Assembly: GCA_024345305.1 (NCBI GenBank)
Contig: BRON01000012.1
Span: 434,001 to 498,000, forward strand
Source of the DNA: Mrakia gelida
Lineage: Eukaryota > Basidiomycota > Tremellomycetes > Cystofilobasidiales > Mrakiaceae
Length of the DNA stretch: 64,000 nucleotides
Direction: 5' to 3'
Each line of letters starts with the position of its first letter. The stretch's first letter is position 1. This document shows, piece after piece, positions 31,503-43,553 of the stretch. A program made the translations under genes and the position numbers. The notes beneath the pieces are model-generated. The model worked only from the letters and a program-made list of their open reading frames with translations, searched no databases and was not told the origin of the DNA.

Positions 31503-34077
31503 TCAGTACGACGACCCCTCCTCTCCCTCCCCACCCGACGACACACCCGACCCCTCCAACTGTCGACTCCTATCCATCTGCTTCCCCGACTCAGCCACCT
31601 GAGCCTTCATCTTCCAGAGTTCGAGCTCCCTCCTCAACTTGGCGTTGTCGCTTCGAAGGAGGGTTCGTTCTCGTTCGGTTCGTTCCATCACCTGTTGAGA
31701 ACGACGGAAGGTCAGCACAGGGGCTCTATCGAGGGCCGAGAACGGGAAGAAAGGAATAACAAGAGATAAGAGCGAGCGAGCGAGATTCGACTCACATCCA
31801 AAGCCCACCCAGCCATATCCTCCCACCTCCCCTTCTGCTCCGCCGTCGCCTGAGTCAACCTCCTCATCGCTCCCTCTGCATCCTTCCTCCTCTCCACCTC
31901 CCTCTTGACCTTCTCCTCCAGGTAGGCGAGCCGTCTTTCCCTCTCCTTCTCCTCTTGAGTCGTAGCCACGACCGTCGACGACGACCCGGAAGCTGGGCTC
32001 GAGGTCTCGCCGAAGACTCCTCGAGTGCTGAGTTCCGGAGAGGTTTGAGGTCTCGACGACGACGACTTTTTGGCGAGGACCCCCGAGCTTCCGTAGCCTC
32101 CTGAGGGTCGAGCGAGGGAGGGAGGGGAGAGGCTGGACTTTTGAGGGACGGATCGAGAGGGAGGGAGAGCGGGAGGAGGAGGGTGGGTCGTGCTGGTTGA
32201 GGCGGATGTTCCCGTCGAGGAGGAGGTGGTGGTTGCGAAGGTCGAGGCGGTGAGGGGAGTGGAGGTAGTAGAAGAGGAAGCGGTGGTAGGAGCGGTGGTG
32301 ACGGTGGTGTTTCCTCCCGAGGCGAGAAGCGACTCTCCCGAATGAGTGCTGTGAGTACTGACGAACGTTCCCTCGCTGCTTCCCGTAGGCGTGCTGAACA
32401 TCTCTGGCGAAGAGTCGGGTCCTCGATCTCCGACGGCGAGGGCGAGGGAAGAGGTGATGGTTGGCGTCTTCGAGTTGTCGTTCCCGTCCTTCATCGAAGT
32501 CGACGACGACGACGCGCCGGAGAGGTGAGTCTTCCTCTCGCCCTTCGTCGTCTCGTCTCCAGGTTCGGCTCGCTTCAAGGACGACGCAGGCATGGAAGTT
32601 CCGACCTGAATGGCGATGTGCCTCCTCTCGACTCGTCGTCCGACCATCACGTTCCCGTCCTCGTCCGCTTCGATCCTCTGCCCGAGCAACTCCAGCATCG
32701 AGACCTGCTCCTGAATCCTCTGCTGCCTCGAGTCGATCAGTGCAACGAGCTCTCCTCCTCTCCCATCATCCGAGAGTTGAATTCCTAGGGGGACGGGTTG
32801 GACGGGAGGCGAGAGAGTCGGATCCGTAGGCGAGTCGGCGCGTCCGACGTGGATCGAGTGAGCAGTGTAGCTGCTCGACGACTGTTGTTGCTGAGGAACG
32901 ATGGAAGCGCTGAGGACTGCCGCCGCAGGAACCGAAGGACCTGGAGAGGAAATCTTGCGAGTAGGAAACTGCTGAGTGGGTTCGTCGGGAGCGGTGCTGG
33001 GTCGTCTGGAGGTGGGAGGGGTTCGAGGTGGACGATGCGGCGACGCGCCTCCTGCTGCTCGCGACGGGGAGGCTGAGGGAGATCCGGATGCTGTTGCTGG
33101 ACGACGGGAGGCTTGAGCTTGAGGAGGAGAGGAGAGGTTGGGAGGAGCGAGTTGAGATTGGGAGAAGCTGGACTGGGGAGGTTGACGAGAGGGAGACGGC
33201 GACGAGGATTGGATCGCGATGTTGGGAGTGGTATCCGATCGTTTCATCCCTGCTCCCGAAGCCCTGCTCGACGCGTCTGCTGCTCGAGCATCTTCCCTAG
33301 CCTGGGAGAGAAGGTCGAGAGCTCCCTGGCTTCCTGATCTGGGAACCCTCGCGGGCGATCGCTCCGGGGGAGTCGAGGGAGAGGAGGACGACGAGAGGTA
33401 GGGATGGCCTGAGATTCGGTAGAGGTCTTGCTGCGTTGAAGGAGTGGGAGTGATGGAGTCGAGAGACTCGCTGCCAGCGAGGGGAGGGAGGTGAGGAGGT
33501 TTATAGGGGATGATGTTGACGGTTTGCCTGGTTCAAGTCGAGAACGAAGAAGAGGAGGAGGGTCAGCGCTCTTCGCTGAAGTCGAGACCGTCCCTCTCAC
33601 CACCACGAGAAGCAAAGACTGGGAGAAATCTCTGTAAAAGAGAAAGAGAGAGAGAGAGAGAGAGACTCACCCTGAAGCCGTCACGACCGTCTCGACTCCT
33701 CTCACGTTTGCGATCCCTCCTGAAGCCATCGACGCTCCTCCAGCCGACGACGACGAGCTCGCTCCACCTCCAGCATCCGAGGACGTTCTCGTAGCAGTCT
33801 TCTTCCTTCCGAGGTTGAAGATTCCTCCTCCGGACTTCTTTCCGAGGGAGGAGGAAGCGAGAGCCGGAGGATTGGGTTGGAGTTGCTGAGGAGGGAGGGG
33901 AGCAGGGAGGGGAGCGATGGGAAGAGGATCCGGACCCGTCGAGCGAAGGAAGTCTGCGAGGGACTGTTCGGTGAGAGGGAGAGAAGGAGGGAGGTGAGAG
34001 AGGTCAGGATCGAGACGCGCGAACGAGGGAACCGGAGAGGGAGGAGAGGGTGAAGGCGAGCTCGAGTCTTGCGACAT
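31503..34077 (-). CDS. Ser/Pro-rich protein with C-terminal coiled coil
   Basis: Three exons (34077-33671, 33527-31796, 31691-31503) sum to 2328 nt, 775 aa. No catalytic domain recognised. Mostly disordered Ser, Pro and Thr sequence with Gly-rich patches. A conserved-looking core ELVALIDSRQQRIQEQVSML lies near residue 390. From about residue 655 to 755 there is a strong charged coiled coil (EEKERERRLAYLEEKVKREV, RTLLRSDNAKLRRELELWKM). The coiled coil spans the last intron. The profile suits a cytoskeletal, polarity or scaffold protein, but that is only a guess. The first intron contains an (AG)n run at 33645-33665. The start at 34077 is preceded by an AAAAG that could itself be an acceptor of a 5' UTR intron (donor GTGAGC near 34137). 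Confidence 0.75.
33645..33665 (+). repeat. (AG)n simple repeat
   Basis: Ten consecutive AG units inside intron 1 of the coiled-coil gene. On the transcribed strand this is a CT run immediately after the donor. Confidence 0.8.
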
Positions 34078-34263
34078 CTTTTGCCTCGAGCCGAGAGAGG
34101 GAGAGAGGGAGGCGAGGGATGTGGTTGGGAGCTAGCTCACGCTGAGTGAGAGGTCTCAGTAGAGATACAAAAAAGCTATGCAATCAAGACGAAACGAAGC
34201 AACCCGGAGTTGACTGTCTCGTATGTCGTTTGTCGAGGGAGGGAGGGGTTGGAAGAGAGGAGT

Positions 34264-34813
34264 TCACTCGAGAGCAACGAAATCTCGGTGTGAAAGTGAG
34301 CCGAGGTCGAAAGAGAGTCGAGATGCGAAGGGAGGAGCGCCCATCTGCTCCCCTCGCTCTCGCTCTCCCTTTCGACCCCTCGAAGTCGAGAACCTCCGAC
34401 AATCAACCTCGTTTGACCACCACTGACAGCGAGATCGAGAGACAGGGCCGAGGCTCATGAAGAGAGCAGAGAAGAGAAGAGAGAGAAGGAGCACAAGAAG
34501 AGGAAGCCGAACAAGAGGGAAGGTGGAGGAGAGGGAGGGAGGGAGAGGGAAGGTCGAAACTCACCGCTGTTCCCGCCTGAGCTCTACTGACCTCAGGAGT
34601 GAAGCTCACAGCTCGCGACGGTTTCGGAGGTCTGTCCGAGGAGATGCTGCTAGAGATGGAAGGAGGAGCTCGAGGACGTTGACCTTGCTGCTGCTGCTGC
34701 TGTTGATGTTGCTGTTGAGCTTGAGCTGCTCCAAGGGACGACGAGGAAGACGTCGCAGGGGAGAGTCCAGAAGCATTCGTTCGTTGGAGATTGTTCCCGG
34801 GACTGTTGGGCAT
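34264..34813 (-). CDS. Small poly-Gln protein (weak model)
   Basis: ATG at 34813 follows an acceptor-like TTCTGTTCAG, so a 5' UTR intron or an upstream exon is possible (an in-frame upstream piece starting MGDEVARRP at 34977 would splice at 34952). Exon 34813-34565 encodes a Ser-rich stretch, a poly-Gln tract (HQQQQQQQGQ) and PSRAVSFTPEVSRAQAG. A consensus donor GTGAGT is at 34564. Acceptor TGTCAG gives a second exon 34422-34264 in phase, ending in TGA; total 135 aa. Alternatively the first exon belongs to the coiled-coil gene downstream. The NOP14 stop is only ~0.5 kb upstream. Confidence 0.35.
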
Positions 34814-35324
34814 CCTGAACAGAACGAGGAAGGGAGGAAGAGGAGTAGGAAAGAAGGAGAGGGAGAGGGAAGGTGGTGGTTTGAAGGGAACTAGTGAAAG
34901 AGTAGGAACGGACGGGAGAGGGACGAGAGAAAGTCAGGGGAACGGGGCAACGGCCGTCGAGCGACTTCATCTCCCATGATGAACTTTCGTAGATCCAGAC
35001 CGTTTCGAAGGGAGAAAGGATAGGGCCGACGAGGTCTGAGAGTCGGTGAATTGTAGAGCTACAGAGAGGAAGGAGAGAAGGAGAGAAAGCATGTGCAGCG
35101 CGTCCCCTCTCGCGTTCTTCTCTCCCATTCGAGCGCACGCGACCCTCCGTTCCTAGTTTTCTAGGAGAAAGTGAACTCACAGGGGAGCCGAGGATGGCAT
35201 CCTCCCTCTCGCGAGCTCCGACGAAGGGTGGCGAAGGAACGAGGTCTCCTGAAAGCAAAAGGGACGAAGATCCGAATACTGCACAAAACGACGACCACGT
35301 CCAACCCAACGACCCTCGAATTCT

Positions 35325-38300
35325 CTACTTCCCAGCCCTCTTCTTATCCCTCGCCTTCTCCCTCTCCATCTGCTTCTCCTCCGCTCGCTCAACCGTAATC
35401 GCTCCCTTGACGTGTCGCATCTTGGTCTCGTCTGAGTCGCAAGAAAAGTCGAACCAAACAACGAAATCGGGAGGCGGTCAGCTCGCTCGTTTCTTCGCCT
35501 TTCTCTTCCTTCTCTCCTCCCCTCCCTCCTCTCCTCCCTCCACGCACCCAACCCCATAGACCACAAAGAAGCGCAGGAAGAGAGAGAAACCACTCACAAG
35601 CCACATCCTTCTCATCCCTAACCCTGTTCCTCTCTCCAGCCAAGAACCTCGCGTCCTTCCTGAGCTCTCGAATCGCTCCCTTCCTCTCCTGCTTGTACTG
35701 GCTCTTGAGCTTGCTCGCCGCGTTCCTCTCCGCATCGGGATCGTACCTCTTGGTGTGGGAGTAAGAAGATCCCTCGAACTTGGGGACGTAGGAAGGGATG
35801 GGGATGGGTTTGTGGGCTTGGAGGTGGAGGGGTTTGCGAGCGAGGAGGGAGAACTTGAGGGTGTTGGTGAGGTAGGAGAGGGTGGAATGGTGGAGTTTCT
35901 GGATAAGTGAGAAGGGGAAAGATGAAGGGTGGGGATCGTGTGAGTACGAGAAACAGGGGGGAAAGAAGAGGAAGAAAGGGAGAGCGAGGACGGTCGACGA
36001 CGACGACGCAATGGAAACGGCAACTCACCTGCATCTCACTCGACAGCTTCGCAACCTTCAACCCCTCCAGCAACTCCTTAATCGGACCAAACACCTCCGC
36101 GAACCCTTCCAACCCGTTCCAAAGCTCCGCGAACTTCACCACCAACTTCCAAGCCGTCGCGAGCAAATCGACCTTGCTCTGTTCCGACTCGTCCTCTTCC
36201 TCGAGCAGCGACGGCAGATCGGGTGTCCGAGGGTTGAGCGTCTTGGACGAGGAAGCTTTGGAGGTTCGGATCTTGAGAGGAGCGCATCGTTCGGCGTCGA
36301 AGTCGGTGAAGGGGGTGGATCCGGGGAGGGAAGCGGCGGTGGTGAAGGAGTTCGGAGAGAGGAGGAGGATGGTGAGGGAGAGGAAGTTGATGATTTCGGG
36401 CATGAAGCGTTTGGAGAGGGATTCGTACTGCGCGAAACGAAGACGAAGGAGAAGGAAGAAGGGAGGATCAGCTCGTGCGAGAGAGCGACGCGTCGAGAAC
36501 GAAAACGAAAACGAGACTCACCTGCAGCACCAAACTACTCAAAAACAACCCACTCGCCACATCCCTCGTCCCTCTGATCCTCGCCTGACTCAGGTACTGA
36601 CCCATCAACAGCATCGCCGGCGCAGCGACAGGATGACTGTAATCACTCGTCGACCAAACCACTCCGACGACTCTCAGCAGACCCAACTCGGGCGCTCCAG
36701 GCCAGGTCTTGGAGTCCGGGAGGGCAGCACCGCGAGAGAGACCTCGGGAGAGGTTCTTCTGCATGAGGACGAGTTTGGAGATGGAGTGTTGGGCGGAGAG
36801 GAGGGGGTAGGAGGTTGTGAGGGAGGTGATGTGGGGGAGGAGGAGGGAAAGGAGGGAGAAGGAGGGTGTGGGAGGGGAGAGGATGGAGAAGACGTGGTCG
36901 ATGAGGATGGTGAGGAAGATCTGCGAAGAAAAAAGGGAAATCGAGGGTTAGCAAATTAGGTTAGAAAACAAAAGAAGGGAACGTAACGAGTCTCGTCGTC
37001 GCAAAACTCACCTGCATCCTCTCCCTGTTTCCCTCTCCCAACTTCGGATGCCAAACAGCTCGAATCCTCTTCACCACCAACTCCACATCCTCCTCCCTCT
37101 CGACCTGATGCTCCTCCAGCAGATCCAAGAACTCCTCGTGCGAAGCAGGACAAGGGAAGGTGAAGGGAAGCTCGCGCTTCGCGGCCGATTTGGACGCGTC
37201 GAGCTTGGTGGCTCGAGCGGAGGCGGAGGCGAGGGATTTGGACGCGGCGGGGATGAGGAGTTCGGTGGAGGAGGGGAGGGAGCCGATGACTTTGGATGAG
37301 GTGGTAGCGGGGGTGGGTTCGGCTTCGTCGGAGGAGGAAGCAGCGGCAGCTTCTCCTTCGGATCCATCGAGGTCGTCGAAGTCGTCCTCCTCCTCCTCGT
37401 CTCCAGACTCCTCCTCGTCGTCGTCCTCGTCCTCGTCACTCCCCTCCTCCTCAGATCCCTCCTCTTCCTCCTCCTCGCTGCCGGACCCAGGGTCCATGAA
37501 CGTAACCATCTCCACGCCTTGCTGTCCAGCAGCTCCCAACCCCTCCCCAAGCCCAAACCCTTCTCCCTCACCCTGACCCTCCTCTCCCATCCCCTCGTAA
37601 TCATCCTCCAAATCATCAGCACCTCTCTTCCTCTTCTCCTTCTCCTTTCCCTTCCCCTTCTTCCCCTTCTTCCCATCTTCCTCATCCTCATCGTTCACCT
37701 CCCCTCTCATCCTCCTCAACCTCTTCTTCTCCTCCTCCTCAAGCTTCTCCCTCTCCTCCAACGCAACCTCCTCCTCCGTCTTAGTCCTATCCGTAGGCTT
37801 CGCACGTCGATCGAAAGCAAGCGAGCGAACGAAGGTGTCGTAGTCGACGGGAGCGTTGGGATCTTCGATGGCTGCAGCGTCGGCGGTGGTGATGGATTCG
37901 GACGCGACGGGGGTGGCAGTTGGCAGAGGGACGGCTCGAGGTCCGAGAGGGATTCGGTTGGTTGCTGAAGCGGTGAGAGCTGGGTCTTCGTCTCCGTCGG
38001 CGGTTTCTTCGCCTTCGAAGGGAACTCCCATGAGGATGTCTCGGAGGGAGGTGAAGTCGGCGTCGATGGCAAGTCGGGCTTCGTCGTCTTTCTCTCGTTC
38101 GAGTTGACGGGCGTACTATCGAGAGGGAAAATAATGGTGATGGTGGGAGAGGTGGCGGAGGGAAGGAGGAGACAAGAGAGGAGTGGGAAGGGAAAGGGAG
38201 AAGAGAATCAGTCTCGCGTCGAGACAAGACGGGACGAGAGAGTCGTTTGGGACGAACCTTGTGATCCTTCGACTTGGCCATAACCTCAGCCATGACTTCG

Positions 38301-39373
38301 GACTTGGACTTCTTGCGCTCGGGCTGTCGTACAGAAAACGAAGGAGAGGTCAGTTCGTCGTAAAGAAGCGACGTGAGTCGAACGAAGATAACGAATCGAA
38401 CGCGACTGACCTTATCCTCCGCCTCTCCCTCATCGTCAAACCCACCAAAGTGATCGTGCTTCACGGTGTCCCTGTCAATTTGACCTACATCATCCAACGA
38501 ATCAAGTCAGCTCACACTCTCTCTCCCCACTCTTCCCTCGAACGAAGCTCGAAACCAACTCACCTCCCTCCTCCTCATCCTCGAACCCAAGCCCCCCTCC
38601 CAAACCCTCCCCCTCGAAATCATCAAACCCAAGACTCTTCCCGTAGTGAGTCAACCCATCCTCCCCTTCATCTCCTTCATCTCCCAAGTTGAAGATCTCT
38701 TGACGACCACCCCGAACGGAAGCTCGCTGCTTCTCCTTTGTGAACCGTTCGAGCATCTTTTCCTCGGGGGTGAGAGTAGGGTTGGATTCTCCGAATCGAC
38801 GATCGACGAAGGTTCCGGTTCGGTGACGGTTCGAGAGAGCTGGGAGGAGGGTTCGTTTACGCTGAAGGAAGCCAAGGGGAGGAGCGGGAGTGCAAGAAGG
38901 TGAGCTTTGCGAGAAGGGAGGGAGGGAGGAGAGAGGGTGGGAGAGGGAGACGAACCTCCTCGAGACCAGCCTGTTTAGCTTGACCTGGTCGACCGGTGGA
39001 CCCCTTGAGTTTTCGACCTCCGACGTCGTGCTTGAGCTACAAGAATCAACAAAGGGCGAGCAAGAAAGAGAGCAGAAGAGAGGTCAGCTTCAACAATTTC
39101 GCGCGAGCTCGCTCGCTCCCCTCCCCTTCCCTCCCTCCCTCTTCCCCCTCCTCTGCTCGTATAGAGACTCACCCTCATTACTGACTCCTCGAAAGGGTTC
39201 ATCTCCTTCCTGATCTTAGCCAGTTTCTTCTCGTCATCCGGACCTCTCTTCCTCTTGTTGTTGGTAGCGGAGGAAGGATCCTTCGCTCGGGAACCTCCAG
39301 GTTGGGACTGTCGATTCAGTCCTGCAGTCGAAAGTCGAGACTTGAGCTGACTGAGTTGAGAGGATTTCGCCAT
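35325..39373 (-). CDS. nop14: Nucleolar protein 14 (NOP14), 18S rRNA maturation
   Basis: Component of the SSU processome required for 40S subunit assembly in the nucleolus. Start at 39373: MAKSSQLSQLKSRLSTAGL, then the NOP14 hallmark KEMNPFEESVMR | LKHDVGGRKLKGSTGRPGQA. Next come RTGTFVDRRFGE, LTPEEKMLERFTKEKQ, IFNLGDE and LTHYGKSLGFDDF. A very acidic linker follows (about 37380-37500 and around) and a helical C-terminal half with LDLLEEHQ, KRIRAVWHPKLGEGNRERMQ and KFEGSSYSHTKRYDPDAERN. It ends DETKMRHVKGAITVERAEEK and KKRAGK before TAG at 35327-35325. At least nine exons; one donor is GTTCGT. The length, over 1,000 aa, and the acidic middle fit fungal NOP14. Divergent from RQC1 with a 208-bp gap. 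Confidence 0.93.
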
Positions 39374-39581
39374 CGTCGAGCTCAGATTGTCGATCCGTTC
39401 CGAGAAGAGAAAAGGAAAGGGAGAAAGGGGAGAAGGAGAGAGTTGGAGGGAAGGGAAGGGAAATGTCGAGCTCAAAGCTTTCGAGTTCTGCGGAGGGCGA
39501 GCGAGAGGAGGGAGACAAGGGATGACGAGAAGGGAGCGCTCGATTCAACTTTCAACGACCACCACAGGCTCAGATCAAAGG
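39374..39581. promoter_or_regulatory. Bidirectional promoter NOP14 / RQC1
   Basis: 208 bp between the two ATGs of a ribosome-assembly gene and a ribosome-quality-control gene. Contains AG-rich sequence (gaaaagg, gagaaagggg) and no evident TATA box. Co-regulation is inferred from arrangement. Confidence 0.45.
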
Positions 39582-42500
39582 ATGAGCAAACGACTTAACA
39601 AGAGACAGAAGAGACTCGAGGACGAGTTCAAACAAGCTGAGGAACAGGCAGAGGCAGCAATCAAGAAACCTCAAGTCCAGGAGGAGGAGGAAGAGGACGA
39701 GGAGGAGGAGCTGACCTCGACTCGTTCGGCGGGTGGTGGAGGAGCTTTCGCCGCTGTAAGTAGATCGAGACATCGTACTTTTCGGAAGAACTCAATCTGA
39801 CCTCCCTCGTCTTCCTTGAATCCAGCTCAACGATGGTCTGGACGACGCCGAGGAAGAAGAGGAAGAGGACGAGGTGGAGGTCGATACGCCAAAGAAGGTG
39901 ATCAGCTCTCTTCCTGCCCTTCCCTCGCCTTCCTCCCCCGTATCTACAATCTCAAGCTGATCTTCATCTTCATCTCCATCGATCCCAGAAATCCAACAAG
40001 AAGAAGAAAAAGAAGAAGACCAAAGCCGGACTTCCTTCCGATCTCGTCGACTCCCCTCAAGACTCTGCTTCCTCCCCTGCCTCCATCTCGACCCCATCTC
40101 GCCACACGCCAGGAGGAAAGGGAGGAGCCAAGTCTACACCCTCGAAGGACGAGATGGGAATGGACGAGCTCGATAGGGCTTTGATGGAGATCAAGGCAAA
40201 GTGAGTCATATTCTTCTTTCTTTGCAGTAAGTCGGATCCGATGAGCTCGAGCTCACCTTTTCCTTCCCTCCCGTCCTCTTCACCGATCTTGTGCAGGTTT
40301 GGAGACCTCGACCAGCCTGCTGCCTCCACCAGTAGTTACTCGAACCTCCCCGTAGACTCGACTTCCTCGTCTTCCTACGCTCTCAGGTCAGTCCATCCCC
40401 TTTCAAGCTTAGTTCGTCCGTTCGACGTCGAGCTCACCTTCCCTTCCTTTTCTCACCCGTCCTTCCCTCTCCTTCCTCATCCAACCCATCCACAGAACCC
40501 TCCTCTCAGTAGACCTCAAAAACCTCGACGCAGACGCCGAGCTTCGTAAATTCTTCGGTTCCAAAGTCGTCGGCTCAGCAGCTTCCTCCTCCTCCTCTTC
40601 TAAACGAGGAACCCTCCTCAAAACCCATCTCGCCAAACCTCGAGGCAACTGGCCTCCTCCGCATACGTTCTTGGGCTTAGGGATGAGGGAGTTGACGGAG
40701 GGGGAGGTGAAGGAGAAGCGACGGGGGATGGGTTCGAAGGGACTGAAGGACGAGGGAAGTGGAGGTGGGACGGGCGAGAGGTGGTGGACTTTCGAGCATG
40801 GGGGAGGATGGAGAGAGGCTGAGAGGCAGTTTTTGGGTGCTGTGGGGAGTCATGGTGAGTGGAACTTGACTTTTGTTGGGCGATCGAGGACACGAGAAGT
40901 ACGCGTCGAGTTGGGCTGACCTCCATCTTCTTTTTGCGTCGAACGAACAACCTCCAGATCCGAATCAACTCTTCGCTCTTCTGCAGGTCTTCCCTTACCA
41001 CACCGACACGATCCTCCAGATGGGAGAAGTCTACCGACAGCAAGCTGGTTCGTCCTTATCCTCCTGCCTTCCTCTCTCGTTCCTTCGCTCGTCGCGTCCG
41101 TTCGTCCCAGCTGACCTCTCTTTCCCTCCACCTCGTCCTCTTTCGTTCGCCGCAGATCTCTCCCAAGCTTCAGAGTACATCGACCGAGCCCTCTTCGCCT
41201 TCGAACGAGCCTTCGCACCTGGGTTCAACATCGCTCAAGGCAACGTTCGACTCGACTTCGATCGCGTCGAGAACAGAGGGTTCTACCTCGCTTTGATCCG
41301 GAACTTGCAGTGAGTTCGAGAGTCCCACCCTCTTCGAACTGAACTCTGCTAATGAACTTCTCGCCTCTGCTCGTTTCGTGCAGGTTCCTCGGTCGACGAG
41401 GCTGCTGGGTCACGTCCTTCACCTTCGCGAAACTCCTCCTCGCCATGGATCCTCACACCGATGTTTGTTTCGCTTTCCCTTCTTCCCTCCTCTTCCCCTC
41501 CCCTCCCTCCGCCCTTCTACCTACCTACTGACGTACCCTCTTCCTTCGTCGTCGTCCAGCCCCAAGCCTCCCTCCTCTGGCTCGACTTCCTCTCCATCAA
41601 ATCCAACAACTCCGCCTGGCTCCTCTCCCTCCTCTCCACCTGGGACGCCTCCCTCTCCGATCTCGGCTGGCAGTCTTCCTCGAAACAAGGAGAGAAGGAA
41701 AGGATCGTGCTCAGTGCGCTTCCTGGAATGGGGTGGGCGAAGGCGCTTGCGTTGAGGGCTGAGGAGAAGAAGGAGAAAGGGTCCACTGCGACGAAGGATG
41801 GAGAGGAGAAGATGAGTGATGAAGCGTTGAGGGAGGCGGTGATGACGTTCCCTTGGGTGCTGCCGCTGTTGGCTGATAAGGGTGAGTTGTCCTTCGCTCT
41901 CTGTCTGTTTCGAGACACGAGGGAAGAAGAGGACGGGTCTGACGCGTTCCTTTCGATCCTCGTCTTTGCGGTTGGGTTTATCAGTCGGATTCAGCATCCC
42001 TCCCGAAGCGAGGAATCATCCCCTTCTTGAGCTGAGACTTGGATACGAGTAAGTCCTCGTCTTCGCTCCCTCTTTCTCTTGTCTCGTTGCCCAGCCTGTT
42101 GGCCTCATCGCGCTCGAACCTGACCTTTTCCCTTACCCCCTCCTTCCACCCACCCTCTTCGCACCCAATCACCCACCTCCCTCCCACCCACCCACCCTCC
42201 ACTCCACCCAGACCCGGTCCCCTCACCCCCCTCCATCTCCTCTCCCACATCTACGTCCTCCGTTCCTCCGCCCTCTGGAAAGAAGCTCCCACCCTCCAAT
42301 GGCTTCAATCCCGACTCCCCCACATCCTGCCTGATCTCCTCTCCCCCTCCAACACCTCCTACCCTCCTCGCCAGGCCGTGCTCGAGCACTTCAAGAATGG
42401 GACGCCAGAGGGGATCGTGAGGCATGTGATGGTGGCGGAGGATAATTCGACGTTGCTTGGGTTCTTGGAACCGAGAGTGAGGGAGGGGATGGGGATGGCG

Positions 42501-43302
42501 TTTGATCCGTTGCCGCCTAGGAGGAGTGTTAGTAGTTATGATGTGAGTTGGATTGGTCTCTTTTTGGTTTCGAAACCGCGTTGTTGGCTCGTCGGGAGCG
42601 AGCGAGCCAGGGGTGGCGATTCGAGACTCGACGCGTCTTCCCTTCCATCCTTCCTTTCTCCATCTCACTGACACCCTCTCTCCCACCCGCCATCCCATCC
42701 CACCTCTCCCCTCTTCCTTACACAGAACAACTACTTCATGGGCCTAACCACTCGTCGTTCCGCCGCTCGAAACCGAACCACTCGCGACGACGACGGAGCA
42801 CAGGAAGAACGAGGCTTCCTCTCGGCGTGGATCAACAGTCTGATGGAGTGGACTCGACCTGGTGCCGAGGGAGAAGCGGAGGGAGCTGGTGGGCCTGGGG
42901 GAGAGGACGAGGGAGTGCTGAGAGCTCTGGCGGGGAGGGTGAGGGAGGTTTTTGGCGGGGAGGGGGTGAGTTCGCGCGAAGCTTTGTCTCGTTTGGGTTC
43001 GGGTTGGGTTTCGAGCGCTGACTTTGCGATCGTTCTGGTGGTGGAACAGACTGAGGAGGAGAGGACTGAGACGATGATACAGGTGAGTTTTTGTCGCGAA
43101 CGAGAGCGAGGACGAGAGGAGGGGAGGGAGAGTACGACGTTTCGAATCACTGACTTTCGCTTTCGTTCGTTTGTGCTAGATCATGGCGATGGCTGGGATT
43201 CCTCAAGGAGGAGCTGCTGGAGGAGGAGGAGGAAGAGGTATTCCTGGAGGGTTCCCTGGTCAGCGGAATTACGATGAGGAGGAGGAGAGCGATGAGGAGT
43301 GA
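39582..43302 (+). CDS. rqc1: Ribosome quality control protein Rqc1 / TCF25 family
   Basis: Rqc1 works with Ltn1 and Rqc2 on stalled 60S subunits and helps extract ubiquitinated nascent chains. Start MSKRLNKRQKRLEDEFKQAE at 39582. The first exons (39582-39755, 39826-39897) encode acidic runs and a Lys-rich patch (KKSNKKKKKKKTK). The TCF25 core follows: LLSVDLKNLDADAELRKFFG, WWTFEHGGGWREAERQFLGA, then DPNQLFALLQVFPYHTDTIL, GEVYRQQADLSQASEYIDRA and LFAFERAF. These are the diagnostic family blocks. FNIAQGNVRLDF..ENRGFYLALIR and FTFAKLLLAMDP follow. The C-terminus has NNYFMGLTTRRSAARNRT and ends acidic (YDEEEESDEE) at TGA 43302. About a dozen exons. All expected family regions are present, so it should be functional. 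Confidence 0.93.
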
Positions 43303-43553
43303 TGGATTGATTGATGATCTAGTTTGAGCTCGTTATTTTCCTGATTGTTTGCAAGATTCTTCGAGCTGCTCGCTAGGCTGCTGCTTCAAGTGTAGCGTTT
43401 TTATCTCTTAGCACTACATCGAGTCGGGAAATCGAACGAAAACGGTCGTCAAGCACCACCTTCCTTCTTCCTGTCAAGCTCAAAACAAAGCAGCCGCGAA
43501 TCGATTCACTCAACGTCGACCTCCCTTTCCCTTGTTCCCCTTCCTTCCTCAAG

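Noticed and set aside
33645..33665. (AG)n run as a regulatory GAGA element
   Set aside because: It lies inside an intron just after the donor. On the gene's strand it is a CT run, most simply explained as a simple repeat.
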